A stretch of DNA of 64,000 nt from an uncultured Mobiluncus sp. (GTDB lineage Bacteria > Actinomycetota > Actinomycetes > Actinomycetales > Actinomycetaceae): NCBI RefSeq assembly GCF_902488535.1, contig NZ_CABTWO010000009.1, positions 21,542 to 85,541 of the forward strand, in the 5' to 3' direction. The notes beneath the pieces are model-generated. The model searched no databases. It was not told the origin of the DNA and saw nothing but the letters and a program-made list of their open reading frames with translations. Position numbers and translations under genes: made by a program. This document shows, piece after piece, positions 1 to 8,700 of the stretch (positions are counted from its first letter, which is position 1; every line of letters starts with the position of its first letter).

Positions 1-81
1 GGCGGCACAGCGGATAACAGTCTTGCAAAAGGCGTTGTACCTGCGCTGGATATATTCTTGATAGGCTATCTGGTCGGTCAT
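1..81 (-). CDS. Sigma-factor-like protein of Tn1549-type elements (5' part only)
   Basis: The first 27 codons of a gene that runs off the left edge. The ATG at 81 has a purine-rich ribosome binding site (AAAGGGGA) upstream. The peptide begins MTDQIAYQEYIQRRYNAF, which I recognise from small sigma-70-like or regulatory proteins in Tn1549/Tn916-family conjugative elements. Only the N-terminus is present, so family membership rests on recall of that opening and not on domain evidence. It supports the view that the left edge is inside a conjugative element. Confidence 0.55.
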   Translation of the reverse strand, partial: MTDQIAYQEYIQRRYNAFCKTVIRCAA

Positions 82-170
82 GGAAATTCCCCTTTCTGAA
101 TAATAGTGCGGGGCGGTGGCACTTCTTGCTGTCGCCCCTTGATTGCCTACCAGCAAAGGCGGGCGGGGCT

Positions 171-212
171 GTCAACGGCTGCGCATATGCGCCGTTCATC
201 TTGACCGTTGAC
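171..212. other. Inverted repeat between element genes
   Basis: GTCAACGG (171-178) is the exact inverse of CCGTTGAC (205-212), and a 12-bp palindrome GCGCATATGCGC (181-192) lies inside. It sits in the gap between the methyltransferase and the sigma-like gene. It could be a terminator, a processing site or a protein-binding site; there is no strong T-run on either side. Confidence 0.4.
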
Positions 213-252
213 TGGCTCGGCTGGGTTTGCTATTTACCCGACAAACTTGAAT

Positions 253-1020
253 TTATTTTAAGCTATCACGTTTTACCTTCTTAAGCCTTACTATCATTAC
301 CATAGGAATTTCTTTGTTGGTTTTAAAACATTCTTCATAAAATCCATCAATGACAAATCCAGCTCTAAAACAAAGGTTAAAAATATCTTGTATGGAACGA
401 TGATAATAAATCTGCTCTTTCGGTTGCCCTTCAATCGCTATATCATAGTAACTGTGCGGTGTCATATATTTTTCAGTCAACGTGACAAAACAAGGGTGTT
501 GCGTTGCAAAGACAAAAATTCCGCTTTCCTGCAACAGTTCATAAACAGCCATAAGAAGTGGTTCAATATCCGTAATATCCATAATTGCCATATTAGAAAC
601 TGCTTTCGTAAAGGCTCGATTTCTTTTTAATTCTAATATACTTTTTCTATCGGTCGCATCCGCCACACAAAATTCAATTTGTTTTGCATATTGTGATTGC
701 CGTCTTTTAGCCAATTCTATCATTTTTTTGCTGTAATCAAAAGCGACAACCGAAGCGCCTCTTTGTGCAAGATACGAAGAATAATTTCCATTGCCACACG
801 CAATATCCAAAATGTAATCCGCAGGATTAGGAGATAGAAGTTCCGTTACTTTGGGACGCACTACCTCTCTGTGAAATTCATTAGATTCGTCACCCATTGC
901 ATTATCCCAAAATTGTGCGTTCTCCTCCCAGATTTTTTTACTTTCCTCTGTTCCCATGTTCTCTCCCACTCCCCAAATTTGCTTTTTTGCTTCCATTAAA
1001 TCTTCCTTACTATATTCCAT
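253..1020 (-). CDS. Class I SAM-dependent methyltransferase
   Basis: A 255-residue protein with the Rossmann methyltransferase signature ILDIACGNGNYSSYLA (motif I), followed by VVAFDYSKKMIELAKRR (acidic residue that binds the SAM ribose) and a downstream VADATD motif. I start it at the ATG at 1020 because GGAGG lies just upstream; the reading frame stays open further but runs into the tet(W) 3' end. It lies about 50 bases downstream of tet(W) on the same strand and is a known companion of tet(W) in several genomes. The substrate is unknown. A ribosome-modifying role is possible but nothing here shows it. Confidence 0.85.
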   Translation of the reverse strand: MEYSKEDLMEAKKQIWGVGENMGTEESKKIWEENAQFWDNAMGDESNEFHREVVRPKVTELLSPNPADYILDIACGNGNYSSYLAQRGASVVAFDYSKKMIELAKRRQSQYAKQIEFCVADATDRKSILELKRNRAFTKAVSNMAIMDITDIEPLLMAVYELLQESGIFVFATQHPCFVTLTEKYMTPHSYYDIAIEGQPKEQIYYHRSIQDIFNLCFRAGFVIDGFYEECFKTNKEIPMVMIVRLKKVKRDSLK

Positions 1021-1070
1021 TGTTACCCTCCATAACTTCTGATTGTTGCCGTCTTGACGATTATGTATCT

Positions 1071-2990
1071 TTACATTACCTTCTGAAACATATGGCGCAC
1101 CTTGTCCAGGCGGCTGTTTGGACGGCGGGGCTGGATGACCGGCTGACCGACAGCGGCCTGATATCCTTTCAGCTCTGTAAGGCATACGCTCCGCCCGTTG
1201 GTGTAAAAGGCCAGATCAGTACGGTATGCCTGTATACAGCGGGCGGGAATCTCGCCAGTAAAGACAACTTCATCCTTTTTTACCTGGGCCGTTTCGATGG
1301 TGGCACAGTATTTCGGTGCATCATGATAAGCCCTGGAAAGGTATTCCTGGGGCGCATAGAGGATGAAGGAGAGATAAGGTTCCAGCAGCTGCGTCCCCGA
1401 TTCCTTCAATGCCTGTTCCAATACAATCGGGGCCAATGAGCGGAAGTCCGCCGGCGTGCTGACCGGACTGTAATAAAGCCCGTATTCAAAGCAAATCTTA
1501 CAGTCCGTTACGTTCCAGCCGAACAAGCCCTGCTCCAGCCCGTAACGGATACCATCCCTGACAGCGTTTTGAAAACTCTGGTTCAAGTATCCCAGCGAAA
1601 CCCGGCTCTCGTATTGTACACCGGAGCCAAGCGAGAGTGGTGTAACAGACAGTCCTATGGATGCCCAAAACGGGTTGGGCGGCACCTCGATATGGATGGT
1701 GTGGCTGGCTGCTTTGAGCGGCCGCTCCATATAAATGACGGAGGGTTCCTTTACCACTGTTTCAAGCTTGTATTTTTCCGACAGCAAAGCGGAAACAACC
1801 TCCAACTGCACCCGGCCCAAAAAAGAAAGAATGATCTCATGGGTGATGGAATCCACTTCGCAACGCAAAAGCGGGTCAGTATCCGCAAGTTGCGTAAGAG
1901 CGTCCAGCAGCCGTTCTCTTTGCGCTGCCGTTTTCGGCGCAAACGTCGTCCGCAGCATGGGGAGGGGGTCCTCGCGCCACCTTTTACGAGGGAGCCGGGT
2001 TTGGTCCCCTAATACATCGTTTAACCTCACGCTGTCGCTGGGAAGGATAACAATTTCACCCTGATAAGCGGTGTCTGTCCGAACAATTTCCCCTTTGGAT
2101 GGAATACGCATCTCTGTGATTTTCAGCTTTTCTCTCCCGGCCAGGGCCACCGTATCCCGCAGGCGCAGCGTTCCGCTGTATAACCGTAGATAGACACGCC
2201 GCTGGCCGCAATCGGTGTACTCAACCTTGAAAACGCTGCCGCATAGGGCGGCGCCCCCCTGTTCCCCAATCGGTTGGAACAGCCCTGTCACCGCATCCAT
2301 CAACGGTTGAATGCCAAGGCCATTTTTGGCGCTGCCATGATAGACTGGGAACAGGGAGGCGTCTTGAACCCGCTGCTGTTCCTCCCGCGCAAGTTTTTCC
2401 CGGCTGATTGGTTCTCCTGCGATATACTTTTCCAATAATTCATCGTTATTTTCGATGACCGCATCCCATGCTTCTATGTCGGTATTTTCCTCCAGGACTA
2501 TTTCCGGGGACAGCGACACCGTCTGCTTGATGATAATATCGGCGGAGAGCTTATCCCGAACAGACTGAACCACGCTCTGCAAATCAACGCCAGCCTGGTC
2601 GATCTTGTTGATAAAGATAACGGTGGGAATGTTCATTTTCCGCAGGGCATGGAACAGAATACGGGTCTGGGCCTGCACGCCATCTTTAGCGGAGATCACC
2701 AAGATGGCCCCATCTAAAACAGCCAAAGAGCGGTACACCTCCGCCAAAAAATCCATGTGGCCGGGCGTATCCACAATGTTAACTTTACATCTGTGCCACT
2801 GGAAGGAAGTGACTGCCGCTTGAATGGTAATCCCACGCTGCCGCTCCAAAAACATGGTGTCCGTCCTCGTTGTCCCTTTTTCGACGCTCCCCGGTTCTGA
2901 AATGGCTCCGCTGGCATATAGCAGGCTCTCCGTCAAGGTCGTCTTTCCAGCGTCTACATGGGCAAGAATTCCAATATTGATTATTTTCAT
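1071..2990 (-). CDS. tet(W): Tetracycline resistance ribosomal protection protein Tet(W)
   Basis: A 639-residue translational GTPase of the EF-G/TetM family, the usual TetW length. It binds the ribosome and releases tetracycline using GTP hydrolysis. The G1 loop AHVDAGKT is at residues 10-17, DTPGH at 74-78 and NKID at 128-131; the C-terminal domain that reaches the drug site ends DKVRHMFQKVM. The sequence matches what I remember of Tet(W) almost throughout, so the class assignment is firm. The ATG at 2990 has a GGGAGG site upstream. A 14-codon leader and a hairpin terminator precede it, the usual attenuation layout. The gene is foreign to this chromosome, as shown by the flanking element sequence. 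Confidence 0.97.
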   Translation of the reverse strand: MKIINIGILAHVDAGKTTLTESLLYASGAISEPGSVEKGTTRTDTMFLERQRGITIQAAVTSFQWHRCKVNIVDTPGHMDFLAEVYRSLAVLDGAILVISAKDGVQAQTRILFHALRKMNIPTVIFINKIDQAGVDLQSVVQSVRDKLSADIIIKQTVSLSPEIVLEENTDIEAWDAVIENNDELLEKYIAGEPISREKLAREEQQRVQDASLFPVYHGSAKNGLGIQPLMDAVTGLFQPIGEQGGAALCGSVFKVEYTDCGQRRVYLRLYSGTLRLRDTVALAGREKLKITEMRIPSKGEIVRTDTAYQGEIVILPSDSVRLNDVLGDQTRLPRKRWREDPLPMLRTTFAPKTAAQRERLLDALTQLADTDPLLRCEVDSITHEIILSFLGRVQLEVVSALLSEKYKLETVVKEPSVIYMERPLKAASHTIHIEVPPNPFWASIGLSVTPLSLGSGVQYESRVSLGYLNQSFQNAVRDGIRYGLEQGLFGWNVTDCKICFEYGLYYSPVSTPADFRSLAPIVLEQALKESGTQLLEPYLSFILYAPQEYLSRAYHDAPKYCATIETAQVKKDEVVFTGEIPARCIQAYRTDLAFYTNGRSVCLTELKGYQAAVGQPVIQPRRPNSRLDKVRHMFQKVM

Positions 2991-3024
2991 GTGATTGTCC
3001 TCCCTTTACAGCCCCAAAGGGCAT

Positions 3025-3063
3025 AAAAATCCCCAGCAGTAAAATACTTTTACCACTGGGGAT
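3025..3063 (-). terminator. Attenuator hairpin upstream of tet(W)
   Basis: Read on the minus strand, ATCCCCAG and CTGGGGAT pair at the base of a long hairpin with an AT-rich upper stem, followed by TTTTTATG. It overlaps the stop codon of the leader peptide and lies just before the tet(W) ribosome binding site. This is the arrangement expected for transcription attenuation relieved when tetracycline slows ribosomes on the leader. Confidence 0.8.
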
Positions 3064-3094
3064 TATAAGTTGCGGACATACACATATACAGCAT
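3050..3094 (-). CDS. tet(W) leader peptide
   Basis: A 14-codon reading frame, MLYMCMSATYNPQW, ending inside the attenuator stem 60 bases before tet(W). Leader peptides of this size control tet(M) and tet(W) by coupling ribosome movement to terminator formation. The match to the known tet(W) leader is from memory; position and overlap with the hairpin are seen directly. Confidence 0.8.
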   Translation of the reverse strand: MLYMCMSATYNPQW

Positions 3095-3689
3095 ACACCT
3101 GTTTGTGATTGCTGTTTTTGGGGATATGTCAAAATTGATAAGGCAAAAGTATTCTTAAATTGGGTACAAAAAACTAAGCCCCTACAAAAGGAGCTATCAT
3201 AATCCTTTGTTCCCACTATTTGATTATAGTTTTATTTAAGAATACCTTGCCGCATATTTTTTACTCCTTTTCTGGATTAAATCATTGTATCACATCAGTT
3301 TTAGGAAAGCAAGTACCTAAAAGAAATTTTTCTTCCCCTTATATGTAACAATCATACCGGCTTCCTAGCGTTCAGAATGTTTTCTGCTGTCTGCTGTGGT
3401 GTTTGGTTGGAATTGTCCAACCAAAAGCCGATCCGTGGTGTTGTCTGCATTTTACTAAATACAAATTCAATGTATACAGAAAGATATAAGGAGTGGGAGG
3501 GATTCCGCCGTAGTTGGCATTGTAGGAAAATCCAAAAGTTTAGATTTTCCCACAATGCTTATCTTTTGGTCTTTGGTTCGGAATAGTGTAGTGCTGGCGG
3601 TCTATCTCTTGTTTTCGGTTGCTTGCTTCCTTACCGTACATGAGCATTTGGTTCGGGAACAAAACATTTAAAGGTGAAATCGGATTCGG
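3095..3689. other. AT-rich junction between the tet(W) element and gatB
   Basis: About 595 bases with no intact gene. It holds the upstream region of tet(W) (a TTGACA-like hexamer occurs near 3130 on the minus strand, but a well-spaced -10 is not obvious), a possible gene remnant ending at 3352, and a short direct repeat TTTGGTTCGG at 3572-3581 and 3647-3656. The chromosomal backbone resumes at the gatB stop codon at 3690. Confidence 0.5.
3352..3555 (-). pseudogene. Possible 3' remnant of a nucleotide-kinase-like ATPase
   Basis: An open frame of 67 codons whose last 35 or so residues (FSKMQTTPRIGFWLDNSN followed by a TPQQTAENIL helix) look like a real protein C-terminus, resembling the end of small AAA/nucleotide-kinase type resistance proteins. 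No ribosome binding site is seen and the N-terminal half looks like noise, so I read it as a truncated gene in the element. The family suggestion is tentative. Confidence 0.3.
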
Positions 3690-5189
3690 TTACAGTCCGA
3701 GTTCGCTCATAATCAGGGACTTTACCGTTCCGGCATCGGCTTGACCGCGGGTGGCTTTCATAACCGGGCCCATCAGCGCACCGATAGCCGCCATCTTGCC
3801 GCCTTTAATCTTTTCGACGACATCCGGGTTATCAGCAATCGCCTGCTTCACAGCAGTTTCCAAAGCGCCCGTGTCAGAAACGACCTCCAAGCCACGTGCC
3901 TTCACGACTTCACCGGGATTGCCCTCGCCTGCCAGCACGCCAGCGATAACCTGTTTGGCCAACTTGTCGTTAATCTTGCCGTCCTCAACCAGGCTTTGCA
4001 GTTCGGCCACTTGGGCGGGAGTAATCGCCATTTCCTCCAGGTCTTTTTCCTCGCCCTTTGCCAAACGCGCGATTTCGCCCATCCACCACTTGCGGGCCCC
4101 GCCCGCGTCGGTTCCGGCTGAAACCGTTTCTTCAATGAGGTCCACCGCGCCGGCGTTGACAATGTCGCGCATTTCGATGTCGGTGAATCCCCAATCGCCC
4201 TGCAGGCGCTTGCGCCTCACGGCAGGAAGTTCGGGCAGGGTCTGGCGGATTTCTTCCACCCATTCCCGGCTCGGCGCCAATGGCACCAAATCCGGTTCGG
4301 GGAAGTAACGGTAATCCTCGGCATCGGATTTCTCACGGCCCGAAGAGGTTGTCCCGTCCACCGCGTGGTAGTGGCGGGTTTCCTGGACGATTTTGCCGCC
4401 CTCGGCAAGGATTGCCGCCTGGCGACGCATCTCGTAGCGCACGGTTTTCTCGATGCCTCGAAAGGAGTTCACGTTCTTGGTTTCCGTGCGGGTTCCCATC
4501 GGGTCCTCCGGTTTATTGCGCAAAGACACGTTCACGTCTGCGCGCACATTGCCGCGTTCCATCCGGGCTTCACTGACCCCGATAGCCCGGAAAATATCCC
4601 GCAAGGTACGCACATAAGCGGCGGCAACCTCGGGGGCGCGGTTCCCGGTCCCGGTGATGGGTCTGGTAACAATTTCTACCAGCGGTACTCCGGCGCGGTT
4701 GTAGTCCACCAGGGAGTGATCCGCTCCTTGGATACGGCCGTCCTCCCCGCCGATATGGGTGTTCTTGCCGGCGTCTTCCTCCATGTGGGCACGCTCAATT
4801 TCCACCCGGTACACGCTACCGTCCTCCAACTCGACATCGAGCCAGCCGTCGTAACAGATTGGCTCATCATATTGGGAGGTCTGGAATGCCTTAGTCAGGT
4901 CGGGATAGAAATAGTTTTTCCGCGCGAACCGGCAGTACTCGGCGATTTGGCAGTTCAGCGCCAAACCGATACGAATCGCGTACTCCACGGCACGCTTGTT
5001 CACCACCGGCAAGCATCCGGGCAACCCCAGGGAAACCGGGGTAATGTTTGTGTTCGGTTCGCCCCCGAAAGTATTGGGAGCCGCGTCGAACATCTTGGTT
5101 TTCGTGCCCAGCTCAACGTGAACCTCCAACCCCAAAACGGGATCGAAACGTTCGGTAGCCTTTTCGTAACTCATCAATTTGTCGCTCAT
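3690..5189 (-). CDS. gatB: Aspartyl/glutamyl-tRNA(Asn/Gln) amidotransferase subunit B
   Basis: A 499-residue GatB. With GatC and GatA it converts misacylated Glu-tRNA(Gln) or Asp-tRNA(Asn) to the correct amide, in the cytoplasm. The family signature VDYNRAGVPLVEIVTRP is present, the N-terminus has the conserved FDPVLGLEVHVEL, and the C-terminal tRNA-binding YqeY-like domain is complete. I start at the ATG at 5189, which overlaps the gatA stop codon (ATGA) and has AAGGAGG in front; the frame is open six codons further upstream. It is the last gene of gatC-gatA-gatB and its stop codon is the last host base before the tet(W) element junction. Confidence 0.95.
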   Translation of the reverse strand: MSDKLMSYEKATERFDPVLGLEVHVELGTKTKMFDAAPNTFGGEPNTNITPVSLGLPGCLPVVNKRAVEYAIRIGLALNCQIAEYCRFARKNYFYPDLTKAFQTSQYDEPICYDGWLDVELEDGSVYRVEIERAHMEEDAGKNTHIGGEDGRIQGADHSLVDYNRAGVPLVEIVTRPITGTGNRAPEVAAAYVRTLRDIFRAIGVSEARMERGNVRADVNVSLRNKPEDPMGTRTETKNVNSFRGIEKTVRYEMRRQAAILAEGGKIVQETRHYHAVDGTTSSGREKSDAEDYRYFPEPDLVPLAPSREWVEEIRQTLPELPAVRRKRLQGDWGFTDIEMRDIVNAGAVDLIEETVSAGTDAGGARKWWMGEIARLAKGEEKDLEEMAITPAQVAELQSLVEDGKINDKLAKQVIAGVLAGEGNPGEVVKARGLEVVSDTGALETAVKQAIADNPDVVEKIKGGKMAAIGALMGPVMKATRGQADAGTVKSLIMSELGL

Positions 5190-6709
5190 TTTGCGCCCTC
5201 CTTCCATGCCGCGGCCGGGCAGGGCGGCATCGGCTCACTAGACTTTGCCAGTTGGGCTTCCATCCGGGCTGCCACCTCATACATGGTGACGTCCCCGCGG
5301 GCGGGAGCCAGCACCTGCACCCCCACGGGCAGACCGTCTTCCGGGGCCACCCCGGCAGGAATCGAAATACCGGGAATCCCAGCCAAGTTGGCGGGGATGG
5401 TCGCCACATCGTTGAGGTACATACTCATCGGATCGTCGAGCTTGTCGCCAAACTTGAAAGCGGTGGTCGGAGCGGTGGGAGTCAGCAGCACATCACACTG
5501 TGCAAAGGCTGCCGCCAGGTCACGCTGTAGCAGAGTACGCACCTTTTGCGCCGAACCGTAGTAAGCGTCATAGTAACCCGCAGATAACACGTTAGTACCC
5601 AAAATAATGCGGCGCTTAACTTCATCGCCGAAGCCCGCCTCACGAGTCGCCGCCATCATGCGTTCCGTGGTAACCTCGCCGTCCTGTGGCAACACCCGCA
5701 GACCGTAACGCACCCCATCGAAACGAGCCAGGTTAGACGACACTTCTGCCGGCATAATCAGGTAATAGGCCGCCAAAGCGTACTCAAAGGAAGGGCAATC
5801 CACTTCGATAACGTTCGCCCCCGCCTTTTGCAGACGCTCCACAGCCTGCTGGAAACGCTGCAACACCCCGGCCTGGTAGCCTTCGCCTTGCAGCTGTTTG
5901 ACGACCCCGACGCGCAAACCGGTCGCATCTGTGCCAATGTCGGCCAGCGCCCCGGTAATGTCCGGTACCGGCTCGTCCAAAGAGGTGGAATCAAGCGGAT
6001 CGTGCCCCCCGATAATCATCTGAAGCGCCGCCGCATCGCGTACGTCACGAGTGACCGGGCCAATCTGGTCCAGGGAGGACCCCATCGCAATCAAACCGTA
6101 GCGGGACACCGCACCGTAGGTCGGTTTCGCGCCGACGGTACCGGTGACAGCTCCGGGTTGACGAATGGAACCGCCAGTGTCCGAGCCCAGCGCCCACGGC
6201 ACCATGAAGGCTCCCACCGCCGCGGCCGAACCACCGCCTGATCCGCCCGGAATCCGCTCCAAATCCCACGGGTTGCGGGTCGGGCCGAAAGCCGAGTGCT
6301 CGGTAGACGACCCCATGGCGAACTCGTCCATATTGGTTTTGCCCAGGATAGGCAGTCCTGCCTCCTGGAGCTTTAGCACGATGGTGGCGTCATAGGGCGG
6401 CAGCCAGCCTTCCAGGATTTTTGAAGCGCAGGTGGTGGGTTTACCCCGCTGCACCATATTGTCTTTGATAGCGATTGGCACGCCCGCAAAAGGATGCAGT
6501 TTCACGCCGGCGGCGCGGTCCGCGTCAACCTTTTTAGCGGTTTGCAGCGCCCCTTCCACGTCAACAAACAGGAAAGCGTGGATGTCCTTATCGAGGTGTT
6601 CAATCCGGTCGGCAAACACCCGCACCAGTTCCTCACTGGTGACCTCTTTGGCCGCCAGCTTCGCGGCCAAATCGTGGGCAGACAACAGGTAAAGTTCTGT
6701 GTTACTCAT
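5186..6709 (-). CDS. gatA: Aspartyl/glutamyl-tRNA amidotransferase subunit A
   Basis: A 507-residue amidase-family protein that hydrolyses glutamine and channels ammonia to GatB. The catalytic set is visible: Lys82 in PIAIKDNM, the cis-serine at about 157 in GGSGGGSAAAV and the nucleophile Ser181 in SDTGGSIRQPG, spaced as in known GatA proteins. A GGGGAGGAG ribosome site precedes the ATG. It starts two bases after the gatC stop codon and overlaps gatB by four bases, so the three subunits are translationally coupled. Confidence 0.96.
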   Translation of the reverse strand: MSNTELYLLSAHDLAAKLAAKEVTSEELVRVFADRIEHLDKDIHAFLFVDVEGALQTAKKVDADRAAGVKLHPFAGVPIAIKDNMVQRGKPTTCASKILEGWLPPYDATIVLKLQEAGLPILGKTNMDEFAMGSSTEHSAFGPTRNPWDLERIPGGSGGGSAAAVGAFMVPWALGSDTGGSIRQPGAVTGTVGAKPTYGAVSRYGLIAMGSSLDQIGPVTRDVRDAAALQMIIGGHDPLDSTSLDEPVPDITGALADIGTDATGLRVGVVKQLQGEGYQAGVLQRFQQAVERLQKAGANVIEVDCPSFEYALAAYYLIMPAEVSSNLARFDGVRYGLRVLPQDGEVTTERMMAATREAGFGDEVKRRIILGTNVLSAGYYDAYYGSAQKVRTLLQRDLAAAFAQCDVLLTPTAPTTAFKFGDKLDDPMSMYLNDVATIPANLAGIPGISIPAGVAPEDGLPVGVQVLAPARGDVTMYEVAARMEAQLAKSSEPMPPCPAAAWKEGAK

Positions 6710-6711
6710 CT

Positions 6712-7008
6712 TTACTCCTCCCCGATAATCTTGGGTACGCCGAACATCCCGCGGTCTGGCTGCGGGGCGGCTTGGAGTACTTCATCGTGGTCGAGGCATT
6801 GACCCACCTCGTCCTCACGCCACACATTCGTGAGCGGAATCGGGTGCGAAGTCGCCGGAATATCCGGTTTCGCTACCTCGTTTACTTTCGCCACCGCCTG
6901 GGTAATCACGTCCAGTTCAGCAGCGAATTTTTGGATTTCTTCCTCGGTCAGCGCAATTCGGGCCAAGCCAGCGACGCGCCTCACTTCATCAGCATCAATA
7001 GTCGACAT
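6712..7008 (-). CDS. gatC: Aspartyl/glutamyl-tRNA amidotransferase subunit C
   Basis: A 98-residue GatC, the small stabilising subunit. It opens MSTIDADEVRRVAGLARIALTEEE, shows the ELDVITQAVAKVNEV helix, and ends with the conserved proline-rich belt that wraps GatA. Length and sequence are normal. It is first in the operon and is divergent from the cardiolipin synthase-like gene at 7220. Confidence 0.93.
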   Translation of the reverse strand: MSTIDADEVRRVAGLARIALTEEEIQKFAAELDVITQAVAKVNEVAKPDIPATSHPIPLTNVWREDEVGQCLDHDEVLQAAPQPDRGMFGVPKIIGEE

Positions 7009-7219
7009 ACCTTAGAGTCTAACGAAAATCCAGCGTGGCGGTTAACCCTTGCGGTCTGCGGCGCCGCCGCTTCGCCGCACCCTGCCCAGATGGTAAAACT
7101 GGTGGAGGACAACGATAAAGCCGTGGGGAACCAGGAAAGCCTTTTCGGGCTTGTGCCCTGACACGCTGGTGGCACTGGGATTGCGTCCACTACACTGTTA
7201 GTGGGAAAGGAATACAAAT

Positions 7220-8575
7220 ATGGGCAAACGAGCGGGAGAACTGCAACACGGAATGCACAGTCGTGGTAGTGCGAAGCCGCGCGGTGAGGCCTTCCGCCGA
7301 ATCGCCCGTTTCTTTACCCGCCTTTCGGAACTGGCGGTGAAGACTCCGCAGCAGTTGCCCAGGGTGTTGGCGCGAATTTTCGGTGGGTTCCTGCTGTTTG
7401 AACTCATCGCCGGGGCGATTACGGTCGTCATCGATACCCTGAGAACCTGGCGCCAGTCCACCGTCAAGCCTTTCCCGGTAACCCAACTGCCCGAAATCAC
7501 CTTTGCCGATGACAAAATGCAGGTCTACACCTCCGGAATTGAGGTGTACACCGCGATGCTGCAAGCCATCCGTTCGGCGCAATCTCACGTTTTCTTTGAG
7601 ACTTTCATTTGGAAAAATGACGAAATCGGGCACTTGTTCAAAGAGGCTTTGATTGATGCCGCCAAGCGCGGGGTTGAGGTCTTTATTATTTGGGACGCTT
7701 TTGGTAACATCAATGTTCCTCCCGCCATGACCCGCTTTCCTCGCCTGCATCACCTGCATGTTCTGCGTTTCGGGCTGTTTCGTTCGTTCTTTCTCTCGCT
7801 GCGTTCCACCGGGCGCGACCACCGCAAAATCCTCACCGTTGACAACAAGATTGGCTTTATCGGCGGGTATAACATCGGTTCGCTCTATGCGACTCAGTGG
7901 CGCGATACCCACCTGCGCATGACCGGCCCGTCGGTGTGGGAACTGACCGACGCTTTCACCGATTTTTGGAATGCCCATAAAACCCGGCATCTGCCCAAGC
8001 TGCCCCAATTTAAACCCCGCCACTGGATTCCTGAGATCGAGGTGGCTCGCAACGAACCGAACCGTTTGCTGTTCCCGGTCCGTGGCCTGTACATCAAAGC
8101 GTTAAACAAGGCTCGAAAGCGGTTTTGGATAACTCAGGCTTACTTCATCCCGGATCGGGATATTTTGGAGGAACTCATCGCGGCGGCTTGGCGCGGAGTG
8201 GATATCAAAGTTTTGATGCCGGAAACGTCCAACCATATTGCGGCTGACTGGGTGGCTCGCTCATATTATTCCCCGATGTTGGAAGCCGGGGTGGAAATCT
8301 GGCTCTACCAGGAGGCTATGGTTCACGCCAAGACCGCCACCGCCGACGGATGCTGGACCACGATTGGAACCGCAAACATTGACCGCCTGTCCATGACCGG
8401 CAACTATGAAATTAATATGGAGATTTTTTCCACCGACCTGGCCGACCAGATGGAACAGGTTTTTCTCAATGACCTCACCAACGCTCGTCAGCTAACTCTG
8501 GAGCAGTGGGAAGAACGCCCCGTGGTCAATCGGGTTATTGAGCGTTTGCTGCGCCCCCTCGGCTCGGTTTTGTAG
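7220..8575 (+). CDS. Phospholipase D family cardiolipin synthase-like protein
   Basis: A 451-residue protein with two HKD motifs: HRKILTVD in the first half and HAKTATAD in the second, each followed by the GGYNIG or GTANID type segment. This is the architecture of cardiolipin synthase, which joins phosphatidylglycerol molecules at the membrane. One N-terminal hydrophobic segment (about residues 46-62, RIFGGFLLFELIAGAITVV) would anchor it. AAAGGA lies before the ATG. Other PLD-type transferases cannot be excluded, so no symbol is assigned. Confidence 0.85.
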   Translation: MGKRAGELQHGMHSRGSAKPRGEAFRRIARFFTRLSELAVKTPQQLPRVLARIFGGFLLFELIAGAITVVIDTLRTWRQSTVKPFPVTQLPEITFADDKMQVYTSGIEVYTAMLQAIRSAQSHVFFETFIWKNDEIGHLFKEALIDAAKRGVEVFIIWDAFGNINVPPAMTRFPRLHHLHVLRFGLFRSFFLSLRSTGRDHRKILTVDNKIGFIGGYNIGSLYATQWRDTHLRMTGPSVWELTDAFTDFWNAHKTRHLPKLPQFKPRHWIPEIEVARNEPNRLLFPVRGLYIKALNKARKRFWITQAYFIPDRDILEELIAAAWRGVDIKVLMPETSNHIAADWVARSYYSPMLEAGVEIWLYQEAMVHAKTATADGCWTTIGTANIDRLSMTGNYEINMEIFSTDLADQMEQVFLNDLTNARQLTLEQWEERPVVNRVIERLLRPLGSVL

Positions 8576-8700
8576 AGCTGCGTTTTCGGGATTTCGCCCA
8601 TACACCAGCACTCCGCTGAGACTGTCCACGGTTAGCAACCCGCACCCAAAAACCAACTGCCCACGAGGCAGCCCGAAACGTCGCCAAGCGGTGGATTCCA

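Larger units (their letters stand above)
1..3660. mobile_element. End of an integrated Firmicutes-type element carrying tet(W)
   Basis: This stretch contains the truncated start of a gene typical of Tn1549-like conjugative elements, a SAM methyltransferase and the ribosomal protection gene tet(W). Composition drops to AT-rich values around 3100-3660 and changes to the host's higher-GC style inside gatB at 3690. tet(W) is known from elements that move between Firmicutes and Actinobacteria. The left end lies outside the window; the right end is placed somewhere between about 3250 and 3680 because no clear terminal repeat can be named. No integrase or relaxase is visible here, so mobility is inferred from gene content only. 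Confidence 0.65.

Noticed and set aside
4365..5561. A 398-codon open frame opposite gatB
   Set aside because: It is antisense to a complete conserved gene and has no family resemblance; high-GC third positions keep such frames open.
7190..8023. A 277-codon open frame opposite the cardiolipin synthase-like gene
   Set aside because: Antisense to a gene with both HKD motifs and without any protein motif of its own.
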